A DNA stretch of 64,000 bases from Agromyces allii (GTDB lineage Bacteria; Actinomycetota; Actinomycetes; Actinomycetales; Microbacteriaceae). The stretch spans positions 248,001-312,000 of the forward strand of contig NZ_WBIN01000002.1 in the NCBI RefSeq assembly GCF_009749385.1, written 5' to 3'. Both the position numbers and the translations under genes were made by a program. Of this stretch, positions 55,972 to 64,000 are shown one piece after another. Under the pieces are notes generated by a model, which was given only the letters and a program-made list of their open reading frames with translations, ran no database searches and was not told the origin of the DNA. Within the stretch, counting starts at the first letter, position 1; each line of letters begins with the position of its first letter.

Positions 55972-58900
55972 CTAACGGAAGTCGCGTGACCGCAGCGGCG
56001 CCGACACGGTGAGCCGTTCGAACCGGTCGGCGACGAGGTTCACGACCCCTTGCTCGGAGCGTTCGAGGATGCCGCGGATGACCATCGCGGGCGCCTCCCG
56101 CGCCACGCGCCGGTACCGCTGCCACACGCCGACGCTCGCGATCACGTTGACCGTGCCGGCTTCGTCTTCGAGGTTCATGAACGTGATGCCGCTCGCCGTC
56201 GCAGGCCGCTGCCGATGCGTGACCACGCCCGCGATCTCGATGCGCCGGCCGTTCTCGGTCGTGCGCAGCAGGTCGCTGCGCACCACCCCGCGTTCGTCGA
56301 GGCGTTCCCGCACGTGGCGCATCGGGTGGTCGTCGGGCGAGATGCCCGTGGCCCACAGGTCGTACACGACCTGCTCGGCGGGGGAGAGGAACGGCAGCAA
56401 CGGCGGCTGCACCACGACGACCGAGCCCTCGAGGAACTCCTCGCGGTCCTGCGCGGCCTCGCCCGCGAGCCAGAGCGCCTGGCGACGCCCGAGGCGGAAG
56501 CCGGCGAACGCCCCGGCCGCGGCGAGCGCCTCGAGCTGCTCCGTCGAGAGACCTGCCCTGCGGGAGACATCCGCCATGTCGCGGTACGGCCCGCGGGCAT
56601 CGCGCTCGGCCACGATGCGCTCGGCCACGGCGAGGCCGATCGAGGAGACGTCGGCGAGGCCGAGCCGCACCGCGAACGCGCCGTCGCGCCGGTGCTCCGC
56701 CGAGCGATCGGGTGCCTCGCGCACGAACTTCTCGACGGGCGGCTGCACGGGGTCGGCGCACGAGGGCATGCCGGTCGGCTCGCGGCATCCGTCGTCCGAT
56801 GCTCCGGATGCCGCAGCAGCACCTGATGCGCCCGGCACGCCCTGAGCACCGCCACCGAGCGGTTCGAGCCCCGCATGCACGCCGGACCGCAGGATGTCGG
56901 GCCGACGCACCTCGACGCCGTGGCGGCGGGCGTCGGCCGTGAGGGTCTGCGGCGAGTAGAAGCCCATGGGCTGGGCGCGCAGCAGCGCCGCGAGGAACGC
57001 CGCGGGGTGGTGCAGCTTCAGCCACGAGCTCGCGTAGACCAGCAGGCCGAAGCTCAGCGCATGGCTCTCGGCGAACCCGAAGTTCGCGAACGCCTCGATC
57101 TTGGCGTAGATGGAGTCGGCGACCTCGGGCTCGATGCCGTTCTCGGCCATGCCCTTGTAGAGCTTCGCGCGCAGCCGGTCGATCTTCTCGACGCCGCGCT
57201 TGGAGCCCATGGCGCGGCGCAGCAGGTCGGCATCGGCGGCGCTGCAGTTGCCCACGGCGACGGCCATCTGCATGAGCTGCTCCTGGAAGAGCGGCACCCC
57301 GAGCGTGCGCTCGAGCACCGGCTCCAGCTTGGGATGCAGGTAGCTGATCTTCTCCTCACCCGTTCGACGGCGGATGTAGGGATGCACGGCACCGCCCTGC
57401 ACCGGGCCGGGCCTGATGAGCGCGATCTCGACGACGAGGTCGTAGAAGCACCGCGGCTGCAACCGGGGGAGCGTGCCCATCTGCGCGCGGGACTCGACCT
57501 GGAACACGCCGATCGAGTCGGCACGGCACAGCATGTCGTAGACCGCGGCCTCCTCTTTCGGGATGGTGGCGAGCTCCCACGTCTCGCCCGTGTGGTCGCG
57601 CACGAGGTCGAACGTGTACTGGAGGGCGGCGAGCATGCCGAGGCCCAGCAGGTCGAACTTGACGAGGCCCATCCACGCGCAGTCGTCCTTGTCCCATTGG
57701 AGCACCGTGCGGCGCTCCTTGCGCGCGTGCTCGATGGGGCACACCTCGCCGACCGGTCGGTCGGTGAGCACCATGCCGCCCGAGTGGATGCCGAGGTGCC
57801 GTGGGAAGCTCAGCAGCTGCGAGGCGAGCTCGACCACCGGCTCGGGGATGTCGTGGTCATCGGTGTTCACGACCGCGCCCCAGCGCTCGACCTGCCGGCT
57901 CCAGGCGTCTTGCTGACCCGTCGAGAAGCCGAGCGCCTTCGCCATGTCGCGCACCGCGGCCTTCGGGCGGTAGCTGATGACGTTCGCGACCTGGGCGGCG
58001 TTCATGCGCCCGTACTTCTCGTAGACGTACTGGATGATCTCCTCGCGACGGTCGGAGTCGAAGTCGACGTCGATGTCGGGCTCCTCGTCGCGGAGCGCCG
58101 AGAGGAACCGCTCGAACGGCAGGTCGTAGAAGATCGAGTCGACCGCGGTGATGCGCAGCACGTAGCAGACCGCCGAGTTCGCCGCCGACCCGCGCCCCTG
58201 GCAGAGGATGCCCCGCCGCCGGGCCTCGTGCACCAGGTCGTGCACGATGAGGAAGTAGCCGGGGAAGTCCTTCTGCTCGATGACGTCGAGCTCGCGCGCG
58301 AGGCGTTCGCGCACGTGCTCGGGCACGCCGGGGTAGAGCTCGGCCGCACCTCGCCAGGTGAGCTCGCGCAGCCAGCTCATGGGCGTGTGCCCCTCTGGGA
58401 CCTTCTGCTTCGGCAGCCGCGGCCTGGCGCTGCGCAGCGTGAACCCGAGCTCGGCCGCGAGCGTCGCCGACCGCGCGACCGCACCGGGGTAGCGGGCGAA
58501 CCGCTCGGCCATCTCGGCCCCCGAGCGCAGGTGCAGGCCGTCGGATGCGGGCAGCCACCCGTCGAGCTCGTCGAGGCTGCGCCGGGCGCGCACCGCGGCG
58601 AGCGCCGACGCGAGCCGGTGCTCGCCCGGCGTGGCGTAGTGCACGGCGTTCGTCGCGAGCAGCGGCAGGCGCGCGCGTTCGGCGAGCGCGGCGAGCTGGT
58701 CGTTGGCCTGCTGGTCGAGCGGATGCCCGTGGTCGAACAGCTCGACGACGACGTGGTCGCGCCCGAAGAGGGCGATCAGCCGGTCGAGCTCGCGCCACGC
58801 GGCATCGGGTCCGACGCTCGCGAGCGCACGGCGGACCATGCCCTTGCGGCATCCGGTGGGGATGATCCATTCATCGCCGGAATGCTCGGCGAGCGCCTCG

Positions 58901-59436
58901 AGCGAGTACACGGGCCGCCCCTTCTCGCCGCCGGCGAGCTGGCCCTCGGTGATCGCGCTCGCGAGACGGTGGTAGCCCTCCTGCTGCCTCGCGAGCACGA
59001 GCAGGTGCTCGCCCTCGGGGTCGGCGGCGCCCATCTGCGGCTCGGTGAGGCCGAGCGAGAGCTCGGCGCCGAAGACGGTCTCGAGCTCGGGGAAGCTCTC
59101 GGCGGCCTCGGCGAACCGCACGACGCCGTAGAACCCGTCGTGGTCGGTGACCGCGAGTCCCGTGAGACCCAGTCGGTGCGCCTCCTCGACGAGCTGCTCG
59201 GGTGCCGAGGCGCCGTCGAGGAAGCTGTACGTGGAGTGCGCGTGCAGCTCGGCGTACGGGACGACCGGCCCGGTCGGCGCCTCGAGGCCCTCGGAAGGGC
59301 GGTACGGATGCCGCTTGCGGCTGAACGCCGGACCGTCGCCGCCGTCGGCGATGAGCGCGGGCGCCCCCGGTCGCCGCCGATCGGAGAGCTTGCGTTCGAG
59401 CTCCGACCACGGGATGCCCGGATTGTTCCAGCCCAT
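55972..59436 (-). CDS. dnaE2: Error-prone DNA polymerase DnaE2
   Basis: C-family polymerase for mutagenic translesion synthesis with ImuA' and ImuB. The 1154-residue protein starts MGWNNPGIPWSELERKLSDR, typical of DnaE2. The PHP domain has AELHAHSTYSFLDG (HAHS 65-68) and TDHDGFYG; the polymerase site is PDIDVDFD at 453-460; the region near 550-560 is IHSGGMVLTDR. The tail has an OB domain (VVTHRQRPATASGITFMNLEDE). Residues about 858-916 are an Ala/Gly/Pro-rich insert ending in acidic/basic text, unlike the rest. ATG 59436 is used; imuB's stop is 28 bp upstream. Expected to be LexA-controlled. Confidence 0.95.
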   Translation of the reverse strand: MGWNNPGIPWSELERKLSDRRRPGAPALIADGGDGPAFSRKRHPYRPSEGLEAPTGPVVPYAELHAHSTYSFLDGASAPEQLVEEAHRLGLTGLAVTDHDGFYGVVRFAEAAESFPELETVFGAELSLGLTEPQMGAADPEGEHLLVLARQQEGYHRLASAITEGQLAGGEKGRPVYSLEALAEHSGDEWIIPTGCRKGMVRRALASVGPDAAWRELDRLIALFGRDHVVVELFDHGHPLDQQANDQLAALAERARLPLLATNAVHYATPGEHRLASALAAVRARRSLDELDGWLPASDGLHLRSGAEMAERFARYPGAVARSATLAAELGFTLRSARPRLPKQKVPEGHTPMSWLRELTWRGAAELYPGVPEHVRERLARELDVIEQKDFPGYFLIVHDLVHEARRRGILCQGRGSAANSAVCYVLRITAVDSIFYDLPFERFLSALRDEEPDIDVDFDSDRREEIIQYVYEKYGRMNAAQVANVISYRPKAAVRDMAKALGFSTGQQDAWSRQVERWGAVVNTDDHDIPEPVVELASQLLSFPRHLGIHSGGMVLTDRPVGEVCPIEHARKERRTVLQWDKDDCAWMGLVKFDLLGLGMLAALQYTFDLVRDHTGETWELATIPKEEAAVYDMLCRADSIGVFQVESRAQMGTLPRLQPRCFYDLVVEIALIRPGPVQGGAVHPYIRRRTGEEKISYLHPKLEPVLERTLGVPLFQEQLMQMAVAVGNCSAADADLLRRAMGSKRGVEKIDRLRAKLYKGMAENGIEPEVADSIYAKIEAFANFGFAESHALSFGLLVYASSWLKLHHPAAFLAALLRAQPMGFYSPQTLTADARRHGVEVRRPDILRSGVHAGLEPLGGGAQGVPGASGAAAASGASDDGCREPTGMPSCADPVQPPVEKFVREAPDRSAEHRRDGAFAVRLGLADVSSIGLAVAERIVAERDARGPYRDMADVSRRAGLSTEQLEALAAAGAFAGFRLGRRQALWLAGEAAQDREEFLEGSVVVVQPPLLPFLSPAEQVVYDLWATGISPDDHPMRHVRERLDERGVVRSDLLRTTENGRRIEIAGVVTHRQRPATASGITFMNLEDEAGTVNVIASVGVWQRYRRVAREAPAMVIRGILERSEQGVVNLVADRFERLTVSAPLRSRDFR

Positions 59437-59464
59437 CAGCGGCACCGCCCCGTCATCATGTGCA

Positions 59465-61117
59465 TCAGTCGTACCTCGCCTCGGCCCACCAGCCGTCGCC
59501 GTCGCGCACGAGCAGCCACGCGCACCCGTCGTCGTCGACGATCTGGAAGCGGTGCACGCGCTTGGCCGCCGCCGGATCCCACCAGCGCTCGACGACCGGC
59601 CACGGGCCCGCCCAGGCGCGCACGGGCCGTGCTCCGAACCCGTCGGTGCGGCGAGCGGGGCCGCCGCTCGTCGCACCGCCCACGGCGAACCGCTCGGGCA
59701 CCGCCGAGATGACCCCACGGGCGTCGATCGCGACATCCGCCCCTCTCGCATCGAGCAGCGCGACGGGCCGCCGTTCGCGGAACACGCTCGCAGGGGCGAG
59801 CGCCGGCAGGCTGCCGGGCCACGGCGCGTCGCCCTCCCGGCCGGCCCCGCGCTCGGGCGGGCGGTCTCCCCACGGCACGAGCACCTGGCGGTCGGCGAGC
59901 ATGCGCCCGCCGCCGACCGACGCGGTGACGACGGCGTCGTGGCCGAGCATGCTCTGCACGCGCGTGAGCCCGTGATGCACGCGTTCGTCGGGGCCGCCGC
60001 CCCAGAGCCCCTCCTCGTGGTTGCCCGTGGAGTCGATGCGTTCGGGGATCACGCGCAGCCGCACGATCGGCGAGGCCAGGCCCGCATCGGCCATGCCCGC
60101 GCCCTGCAGCTGCCAGCGCACCCGGTCGATGACGTCGGCGGGCGTGAACCACCGCGGGTGCAGCCAGCTCCGGCTCGAGCGCCCGCCGCGCTCGTCGTCG
60201 ATCTCGACCCGGAGCCCGGTGCACACGAGGCGGACGTCGCGCATGCGCTGGATGAAGCCCTCTGCGCCGACGCGGAACGCGAACGCGAGCTGGTCGATGC
60301 GGTCGAGCGGCGGCTCGAAGTGCTGCTCGACCTCGAACTCGGGCGGGGGAGTGCGAGCGAGCACCCGGGCCTGTTCGCGGCCGGCGGCACGGTCGTGGGC
60401 GAACGCGCCGGCCGCGCCGAACCTGCGGCGCACGTCGGCCTCGGGCAGTGCGGCGAACTCGCCCAGGGTGCGCACGCCGAGGCGGTTCAGCAGGGTGCAC
60501 GTGCGCTGGTCGGTCACGAGCGCCACGGGCAGCGGGGCGATGAAGGCGGCGGATGCCCCGGGCTCGACGATCTCGACCCGGGCGCCCATGTCGGCCCCGC
60601 CGTCGGCCCCGCGCGCGGCTGCGCTCGGCTTCGCGGCCCGGGCTGCACGGGCCGCACGGGCCGCCTGTTCGGCCGCGAACGGCCCGTCGGCGATGCCGAC
60701 CCCGGAGCCCTCGAGGCCGAGGGCCTCGAGGGTCGCGAGCAGCGCGGATGCCGCGGCGGACTCGCTCCCGTAGTAGCGGGCGGGCCCACGGGCGCGCATG
60801 GCGAGCGTGCCGGGTCGCACGACCTGCACTCCGGGCACGGTCTGCTCGACCTGGCGCACGACGGGTTCGAACACGCGCACGTCGAGTTCGACGTCGTACT
60901 CGTGCACCGCGAGCTCCGGACACCGCAGCTGGGCCTCGCGGAGCTTCAGCCCCCGCATGACCCCGGACGCGCGAGCGGCGGCCGAGCAGGCGAACACGAG
61001 CCCGTGGTCGATGAGCGCGATCGGGGTGTCTGCGTCGAGGCCGAGGTCGCGGCAGACGGCGCGGATCGGCCAGTCCGGGCACCACAGCACGATCGTGCGG
61101 CCGGGTTCGACGTTCAT
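59465..61117 (-). CDS. imuB: ImuB-like inactive Y-family polymerase
   Basis: Adapter of the mutasome that binds the beta clamp and recruits DnaE2. The 550-residue protein has a Y-family fold but the first acidic motif is IVLWCPDWPIRAV (residues 9-21) instead of DxDxFFA, and the later motif reads RYYGSESAAASALL; the catalytic aspartates are missing, as in mycobacterial ImuB. HhH-like and little-finger regions follow (LNRLGVRTLGEFAALPEADV). An AAR tripeptide repeat occurs at about 151-163. ATG 61117 overlaps the imuA' stop by ATGA. Confidence 0.92.
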   Translation of the reverse strand: MNVEPGRTIVLWCPDWPIRAVCRDLGLDADTPIALIDHGLVFACSAAARASGVMRGLKLREAQLRCPELAVHEYDVELDVRVFEPVVRQVEQTVPGVQVVRPGTLAMRARGPARYYGSESAAASALLATLEALGLEGSGVGIADGPFAAEQAARAARAARAAKPSAAARGADGGADMGARVEIVEPGASAAFIAPLPVALVTDQRTCTLLNRLGVRTLGEFAALPEADVRRRFGAAGAFAHDRAAGREQARVLARTPPPEFEVEQHFEPPLDRIDQLAFAFRVGAEGFIQRMRDVRLVCTGLRVEIDDERGGRSSRSWLHPRWFTPADVIDRVRWQLQGAGMADAGLASPIVRLRVIPERIDSTGNHEEGLWGGGPDERVHHGLTRVQSMLGHDAVVTASVGGGRMLADRQVLVPWGDRPPERGAGREGDAPWPGSLPALAPASVFRERRPVALLDARGADVAIDARGVISAVPERFAVGGATSGGPARRTDGFGARPVRAWAGPWPVVERWWDPAAAKRVHRFQIVDDDGCAWLLVRDGDGWWAEARYD

Positions 61118-61917
61118 CCGGCCCTCCGTCGTGCTTCGCCGACGAGTCCGAGCGCCGGGTTCGCCCTCGCCCGTCGCCTGAGCGAGAGGGCCGAAGACGG
61201 GGCCGCAGGCGCCGCCCCGCCGAACGAGGGAGCTGCGGGCAGGCGTTCGACGGGCACGGCCGCGAACTCGAGCGACCGCCCTGGCAGGCGCAGCCGGGAG
61301 CCGGCCCGGCGCACGAACTCGCCCCGACCCGCGACCTCCACGACCGCCTCGCGGTCGACGAGATGCCCGTGCCCGCGTTCGATGCCGTGCCACTGGCTGG
61401 CCGAGACCCCGAGCCGCGCGTCGCTGCCGGGCCACGCACCCGCCACGAGGAGCGTGGTGCCGCGCTGACGGAGCCGGGCCTGCAGTCGACTCGCCTCGGC
61501 GGGGGAGACCTGCCCCACGGGCCGCACGGCGACAACGGGGATCACATCGGCGAGCGCCGCGGCGACGGCGAGCCACTGGTCGCCCGGGTCTGGGACGAGC
61601 GCGAGGCGTTCGAGCGCGATGCCGAAGCGCGCGGCCGCCTCGACCCCGAACTCGGGCATGCCGACGACGGCCGCCCAGCGCCCGTCGGCGCTCGGCCCGG
61701 CGAGCAGCGCCATGAGGAGGGTCATCGACCCCTCGACCTGCACGATCGTGCCCTCGCGGAGCGTGCCGCCCGGCAGCACGTCGGCGAAGGCTGGATGCGT
61801 CGGCACGGCCTTGGTCTCGAGCCGCGTGCTCTGCATGCCGCGGATGCGGGCCTGCAGCTCCTCGACGCGCGCGGCACGGGGTGCACGCGGTGCGGCGTCG
61901 GGGAGGGGAGCGGTCAT
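61114..61917 (-). CDS. ImuA'-like mutasome protein
   Basis: RecA-fold partner of ImuB, 267 residues. ADVLPGGTLREGTIVQVEGS is the degenerate P-loop region of ImuA-type proteins (no GKS/T), followed by WAAVVGMPEFGVEAAARFGI and RQRGTTLLVAGAW. Residue similarity to ImuA' is distant, and position before imuB-dnaE2 supports the call. I chose ATG 61917, 9 nt after GGAG; upstream in-frame ATGs at 61953 and 61941 fall in the LexA box or its flank and are rejected. First gene of the SOS operon. Confidence 0.8.
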   Translation of the reverse strand: MTAPLPDAAPRAPRAARVEELQARIRGMQSTRLETKAVPTHPAFADVLPGGTLREGTIVQVEGSMTLLMALLAGPSADGRWAAVVGMPEFGVEAAARFGIALERLALVPDPGDQWLAVAAALADVIPVVAVRPVGQVSPAEASRLQARLRQRGTTLLVAGAWPGSDARLGVSASQWHGIERGHGHLVDREAVVEVAGRGEFVRRAGSRLRLPGRSLEFAAVPVERLPAAPSFGGAAPAAPSSALSLRRRARANPALGLVGEARRRAG

Positions 61918-61932
61918 GGTCACCGCTCCAGT

Positions 61933-61950
61933 TTCGAACATATGTTCGAA
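61933..61950. promoter_or_regulatory. LexA (SOS) box
   Basis: TTCGAACATATGTTCGAA is an 18-bp perfect palindrome containing TCGAAC-ATAT-GTTCGA, the actinobacterial LexA consensus (known for Mycobacterium). On the minus strand it lies between TTGCCG (61958-61953) and GAAACT (17 bp later), so LexA would cover the promoter core. It is 16 bp upstream of the imuA' ATG. Confidence 0.93.
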
Positions 61951-62098
61951 CACGGCAAGTCGGATGCACCGAACGTCCGCATCCGGAGTGGAACCGGGGC
62001 GAGCATGGCGGTGCGCCGGGAGTGAGCGCGGAAGGGAGCGGGGAAGCGCCCACGGGATGAACCCAGGAACCGAGCCGGGAAACGACCCCGGAAATGCA

Positions 62099-62132
62099 AG
62101 AAGGCCCGGATCGAAACCGATCCGGGCCTTCT
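62099..62132 (-). terminator. Terminator after tRNA-Leu
   Basis: Arms 62099-62113 and 62118-62132 pair perfectly over 15 bp around AAAC. Placed 11 nt after the tRNA-Leu 3' end on the minus strand, it should end the tRNA transcript. The remaining 180 bp up to the imuA' promoter show nothing I can name. Confidence 0.8.
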
Positions 62133-62143
62133 CGACACAAGCG

Positions 62144-62229
62144 TGCGCGAGGGGGGACTTGAACCCCCACGCCCGTTAGGGCACTAGCACCTCAAGCTAG
62201 CGCGTCTGCCATTTCCGCCACCCGCGCTT
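62144..62229 (-). tRNA. tRNA-Leu (GAG)
   Basis: An 86-nt class II tRNA with a long variable arm. The acceptor GCGCGGG pairs with CTCGCGC, discriminator A. The anticodon stem is CTAGC-TTGAGGT-GCTAG, anticodon GAG, reading CTC, and the T arm is GGGGGTTCAAGTCCCCC. CCA is not encoded. The 200 bp between it and the divergent M20 gene show TAATGT as a possible -10 on the minus strand, with no clear -35. Confidence 0.95.
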
Positions 62230-62436
62230 GTGTCTGCCTCGCGATTTCTCGCTCGGCAACGAGATGAAACATTAGCACGGTTCCGAACGCGCTTTTGACC
62301 ACGGGGGTCGTTTGCACCGCGGGATTCAGGACTTTCCGAGCCTGAAGCGCCGATCAGGGCCATGTTCCGATTTTCGCATGTCGCCGCATCGCGACAGCCG
62401 TCGCCCCGATCGACGGCGGCGGCTACGGTGAAGGGC

Positions 62437-63789
62437 ATGGCCGAGACATCCGCACCGCTGCCCGAGCCCCGCCTCGAGAACGAGCAGAACGAGACCTCCG
62501 AACTCGAGGAGACCGCGCTCATCGCGCGCGACCTGATCAGGTTCGACACGTCGAACTACGGCGGGGGCAAGGCGGAGGGCGAGCGCGAGGCCGCCGAGTA
62601 CGTCGAGGCGCGCCTTGCGGCACTGGGCCTCTCGCCGCAGATGTTCGAACCCGAGCCGCGGCGCACGAGCGTCGTGGCCCGCGTACCGGGTCGCAACCCC
62701 GAGAAGCCCGCGCTCGTGCTCCACGGCCACCTCGACGTGGTGCCGGCCGATGCGCGCAACTGGAGCGTCGACCCGTTCGCGGGCGAGATCCGCGACGGCA
62801 TGCTGTGGGGGCGGGGCGCCGTCGACATGAAGGACATGGACGCCATGATGCTCACGGCGCTCGGCGACATCCTGGGCTCGGGGCGCCTGCCCGAGCGCGA
62901 GATCGTCGTCGCGTACTTCGCCGACGAGGAGGCCGGTGGCGGTGTGGGCGCGAGCCGGCTCGTCGACGACCACCCCGAACTCTTCGCGGGCGCGACCGAG
63001 GCGATCAGCGAGGTCGGCGGCTACTCGATCACGGTCGGCGGCACGCGCGCCTACCTGCTGCAGACGGGGGAGAAGTCGCTGCTCTGGATCCGGCTTGTCG
63101 CCCGAGGCACGGCCGCGCACGGCTCGCGCCTGATCCGCGACAACGCGATCACGAAGCTCGCCGGCGCGATCGCGCGCATCGGCTCGACCGAGTGGCCTGT
63201 ACGCCTCACCGGCACGACGCGCGAACTGCTCGACCGGGTCGCCGACACGCTCGGCGTCGACCCGCAGCAGGTCTCGCCCGACGAGCTCGCCCTCGCCACG
63301 GGGTCGGCTTCGGGCTTCATCACGGCGACGCTGCGCACGACGTCGAACCCGACGGGCCTCGAAGCGGGCTACAAGCACAACGTGATCCCCGACCGCGCCG
63401 AGGCGCTCATCGACATCCGCACGCTGCCCGGCGAGGAGGACGCGGTGCTCGCCGAGATCGCGCGCATCGCGGGCGACGACATCGAGATCCAGATCGTGCA
63501 CCGCGACGTCGGCCTCGAGTCGCCCACCTCGGGCGCCCTCGTCGACGCCGTGCACACGGCGATCCACGCGCACGACCCCGGCGCGCCCGTGTTCCCGTAC
63601 CTGCTCTCGGGCGGCACCGACAACAAGTCGCTCAGCCGACTCGGCATCACCGGCTACGGCTTCGCTCCGCTGCGCCTGCCGGAGGGTCTCGACTTCCCGG
63701 CGATGTTCCACGGCGTCGACGAGCGGGTGCCGCTGGACGCGCTATTCTTCGGGAGGCAGGTCCTGCGCGACCTCCTCCTCGACTACTGA
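62437..63789 (+). CDS. M20 family metallopeptidase
   Basis: Zinc-dependent di-/tripeptidase or deacylase of 450 residues. Metal ligands and catalytic residues are [11 protein letters not shown] with His98 and Asp100, [11 protein letters not shown] with Asp130, and FADEEAGG with the catalytic Glu at 164 and ligand Glu165; later His residues ([15 protein letters not shown]) complete the set. The dimerisation domain is present. TACGGT ends 7 nt before the ATG, a leaderless layout. Substrate not determinable. Confidence 0.94.
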   Translation: MAETSAPLPEPRLENEQNETSELEETALIARDLIRFDTSNYGGGKAEGEREAAEYVEARLAALGLSPQMFEPEPRRTSVVARVPGRNPEKPALVLHGHLDVVPADARNWSVDPFAGEIRDGMLWGRGAVDMKDMDAMMLTALGDILGSGRLPEREIVVAYFADEEAGGGVGASRLVDDHPELFAGATEAISEVGGYSITVGGTRAYLLQTGEKSLLWIRLVARGTAAHGSRLIRDNAITKLAGAIARIGSTEWPVRLTGTTRELLDRVADTLGVDPQQVSPDELALATGSASGFITATLRTTSNPTGLEAGYKHNVIPDRAEALIDIRTLPGEEDAVLAEIARIAGDDIEIQIVHRDVGLESPTSGALVDAVHTAIHAHDPGAPVFPYLLSGGTDNKSLSRLGITGYGFAPLRLPEGLDFPAMFHGVDERVPLDALFFGRQVLRDLLLDY

Positions 63790-63838
63790 CGGTCCACGCG
63801 AGCTCCGGGCCTCCGGAGAGGAAAGGCGGCCCAGCCAC

Positions 63839-64000
63839 GTGATCGAAGCGCTCATCCTCGGATTCGTCCAGGGACTCACCGAGTTCCTCCCCATCTCCTC
63901 GAGCGCCCACCTGCGCATCCTCGGCGAGTTCCTGCCCGGAGCCCAAGACCCCGGAGCCGCGTTCACCGCCATCACCCAGCTCGGCACCGAGACCGCGGTC
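63839..64000 (+). CDS. uppP: Undecaprenyl-diphosphatase UppP, N-terminal part
   Basis: Membrane phosphatase that recycles undecaprenyl pyrophosphate for cell-wall synthesis and gives bacitracin tolerance. Only the first 54 residues are inside the window. From GTG 63839 it reads [20 protein letters not shown] then [14 protein letters not shown], and the [13 protein letters not shown] motif is diagnostic of BacA/UppP. GAAAGG lies upstream. The gene continues past the right edge. Confidence 0.94.
   Translation, partial: MIEALILGFVQGLTEFLPISSSAHLRILGEFLPGAQDPGAAFTAITQLGTETAV

Noticed and set aside
61918-61953. Upstream in-frame start of imuA' beginning MFEHMFE
   Set aside because: Those codons are the LexA palindrome itself; a ribosome site precedes the ATG at 61917.

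Overview
The window is about 70 % GC and reads as ordinary chromosome from a high-GC actinobacterium, most likely of the family Microbacteriaceae (Agromyces/Microbacterium-like; inference from gene content and order, not from a database search). Pointers are the translational T-box before ileS, the order rne–rplU–rpmA–obg–proB–proA–nadD–rsfS, the actinobacterial families DUF3097, DUF3099, DUF4031 and DUF4233, a coryne-type glycogen synthase beside glgC, type-B L31, and an imuA'-imuB-dnaE2 mutasome under a LexA box of the TCGAAC-N4-GTTCGA type. I see no rRNA operon, insertion sequence, prophage, CRISPR array or replication origin.

Layout. 1-8.2 kb: 5' end of valS (-), an oligopeptide/dipeptide ABC importer operon (-) with a divergent TetR regulator, and a secreted GH1 glycosidase (-) whose promoter carries a perfect LacI-type operator. 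8.3-14.3 kb: T-box, then ileS-folC-DUF4233-ndk (+), mostly with ATGA overlaps, ending in a 23-bp hairpin shared with a convergent VKOR gene. 15-25.5 kb: the conserved translation/proline/NAD block rne, rplU, rpmA, obg, proB, proA, a small membrane protein, nadD, a Pro-rich tail-anchored protein and rsfS, then tRNA-Ala(GGC). 25.8-36 kb: mixed genes: TMEM175-like channel, membrane proteins, Lrp regulator, MpaB-like oxygenase, cell-wall hydrolases, YceI, winged-helix protein, an ABC-F ATPase and a SURF1/zinc-protein/DUF3099 cluster. 36-41.5 kb: an SDR reductase, serB, glgC and glgA (divergent), an ABC ATPase and rpmE2. 41.5-55 kb: DnaQ-like exonuclease, hydrolase and glycosyltransferase, phosphatase, sirtuin, SpoU methyltransferase, D-Ala-D-Ala carboxypeptidase, SGNH hydrolase, helicase, MFS exporter, Lrp regulator, VIT1-type transporter and a second SDR. 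55-62 kb: DUF3097, then the SOS mutasome operon. 62-64 kb: tRNA-Leu(GAG), an M20 peptidase, and the start of uppP.

The clearest regulatory stories are (i) the LexA-controlled mutagenesis operon, (ii) the T-box coupling ileS translation to tRNA-Ile charging, sharing one compact intergenic region with a LacI-operated glycosidase promoter, and (iii) many genes whose start codon lies 6-9 nt after a TAnnnT-type -10 box, suggesting widespread leaderless transcription. A heptamer, GGATGCC/GGCATCC, recurs far more often than base composition predicts and overrides usual codon choice; its role is unknown to me. Start codons were chosen from Shine-Dalgarno sites, leaderless -10 spacing, stop/start overlaps and family start positions.
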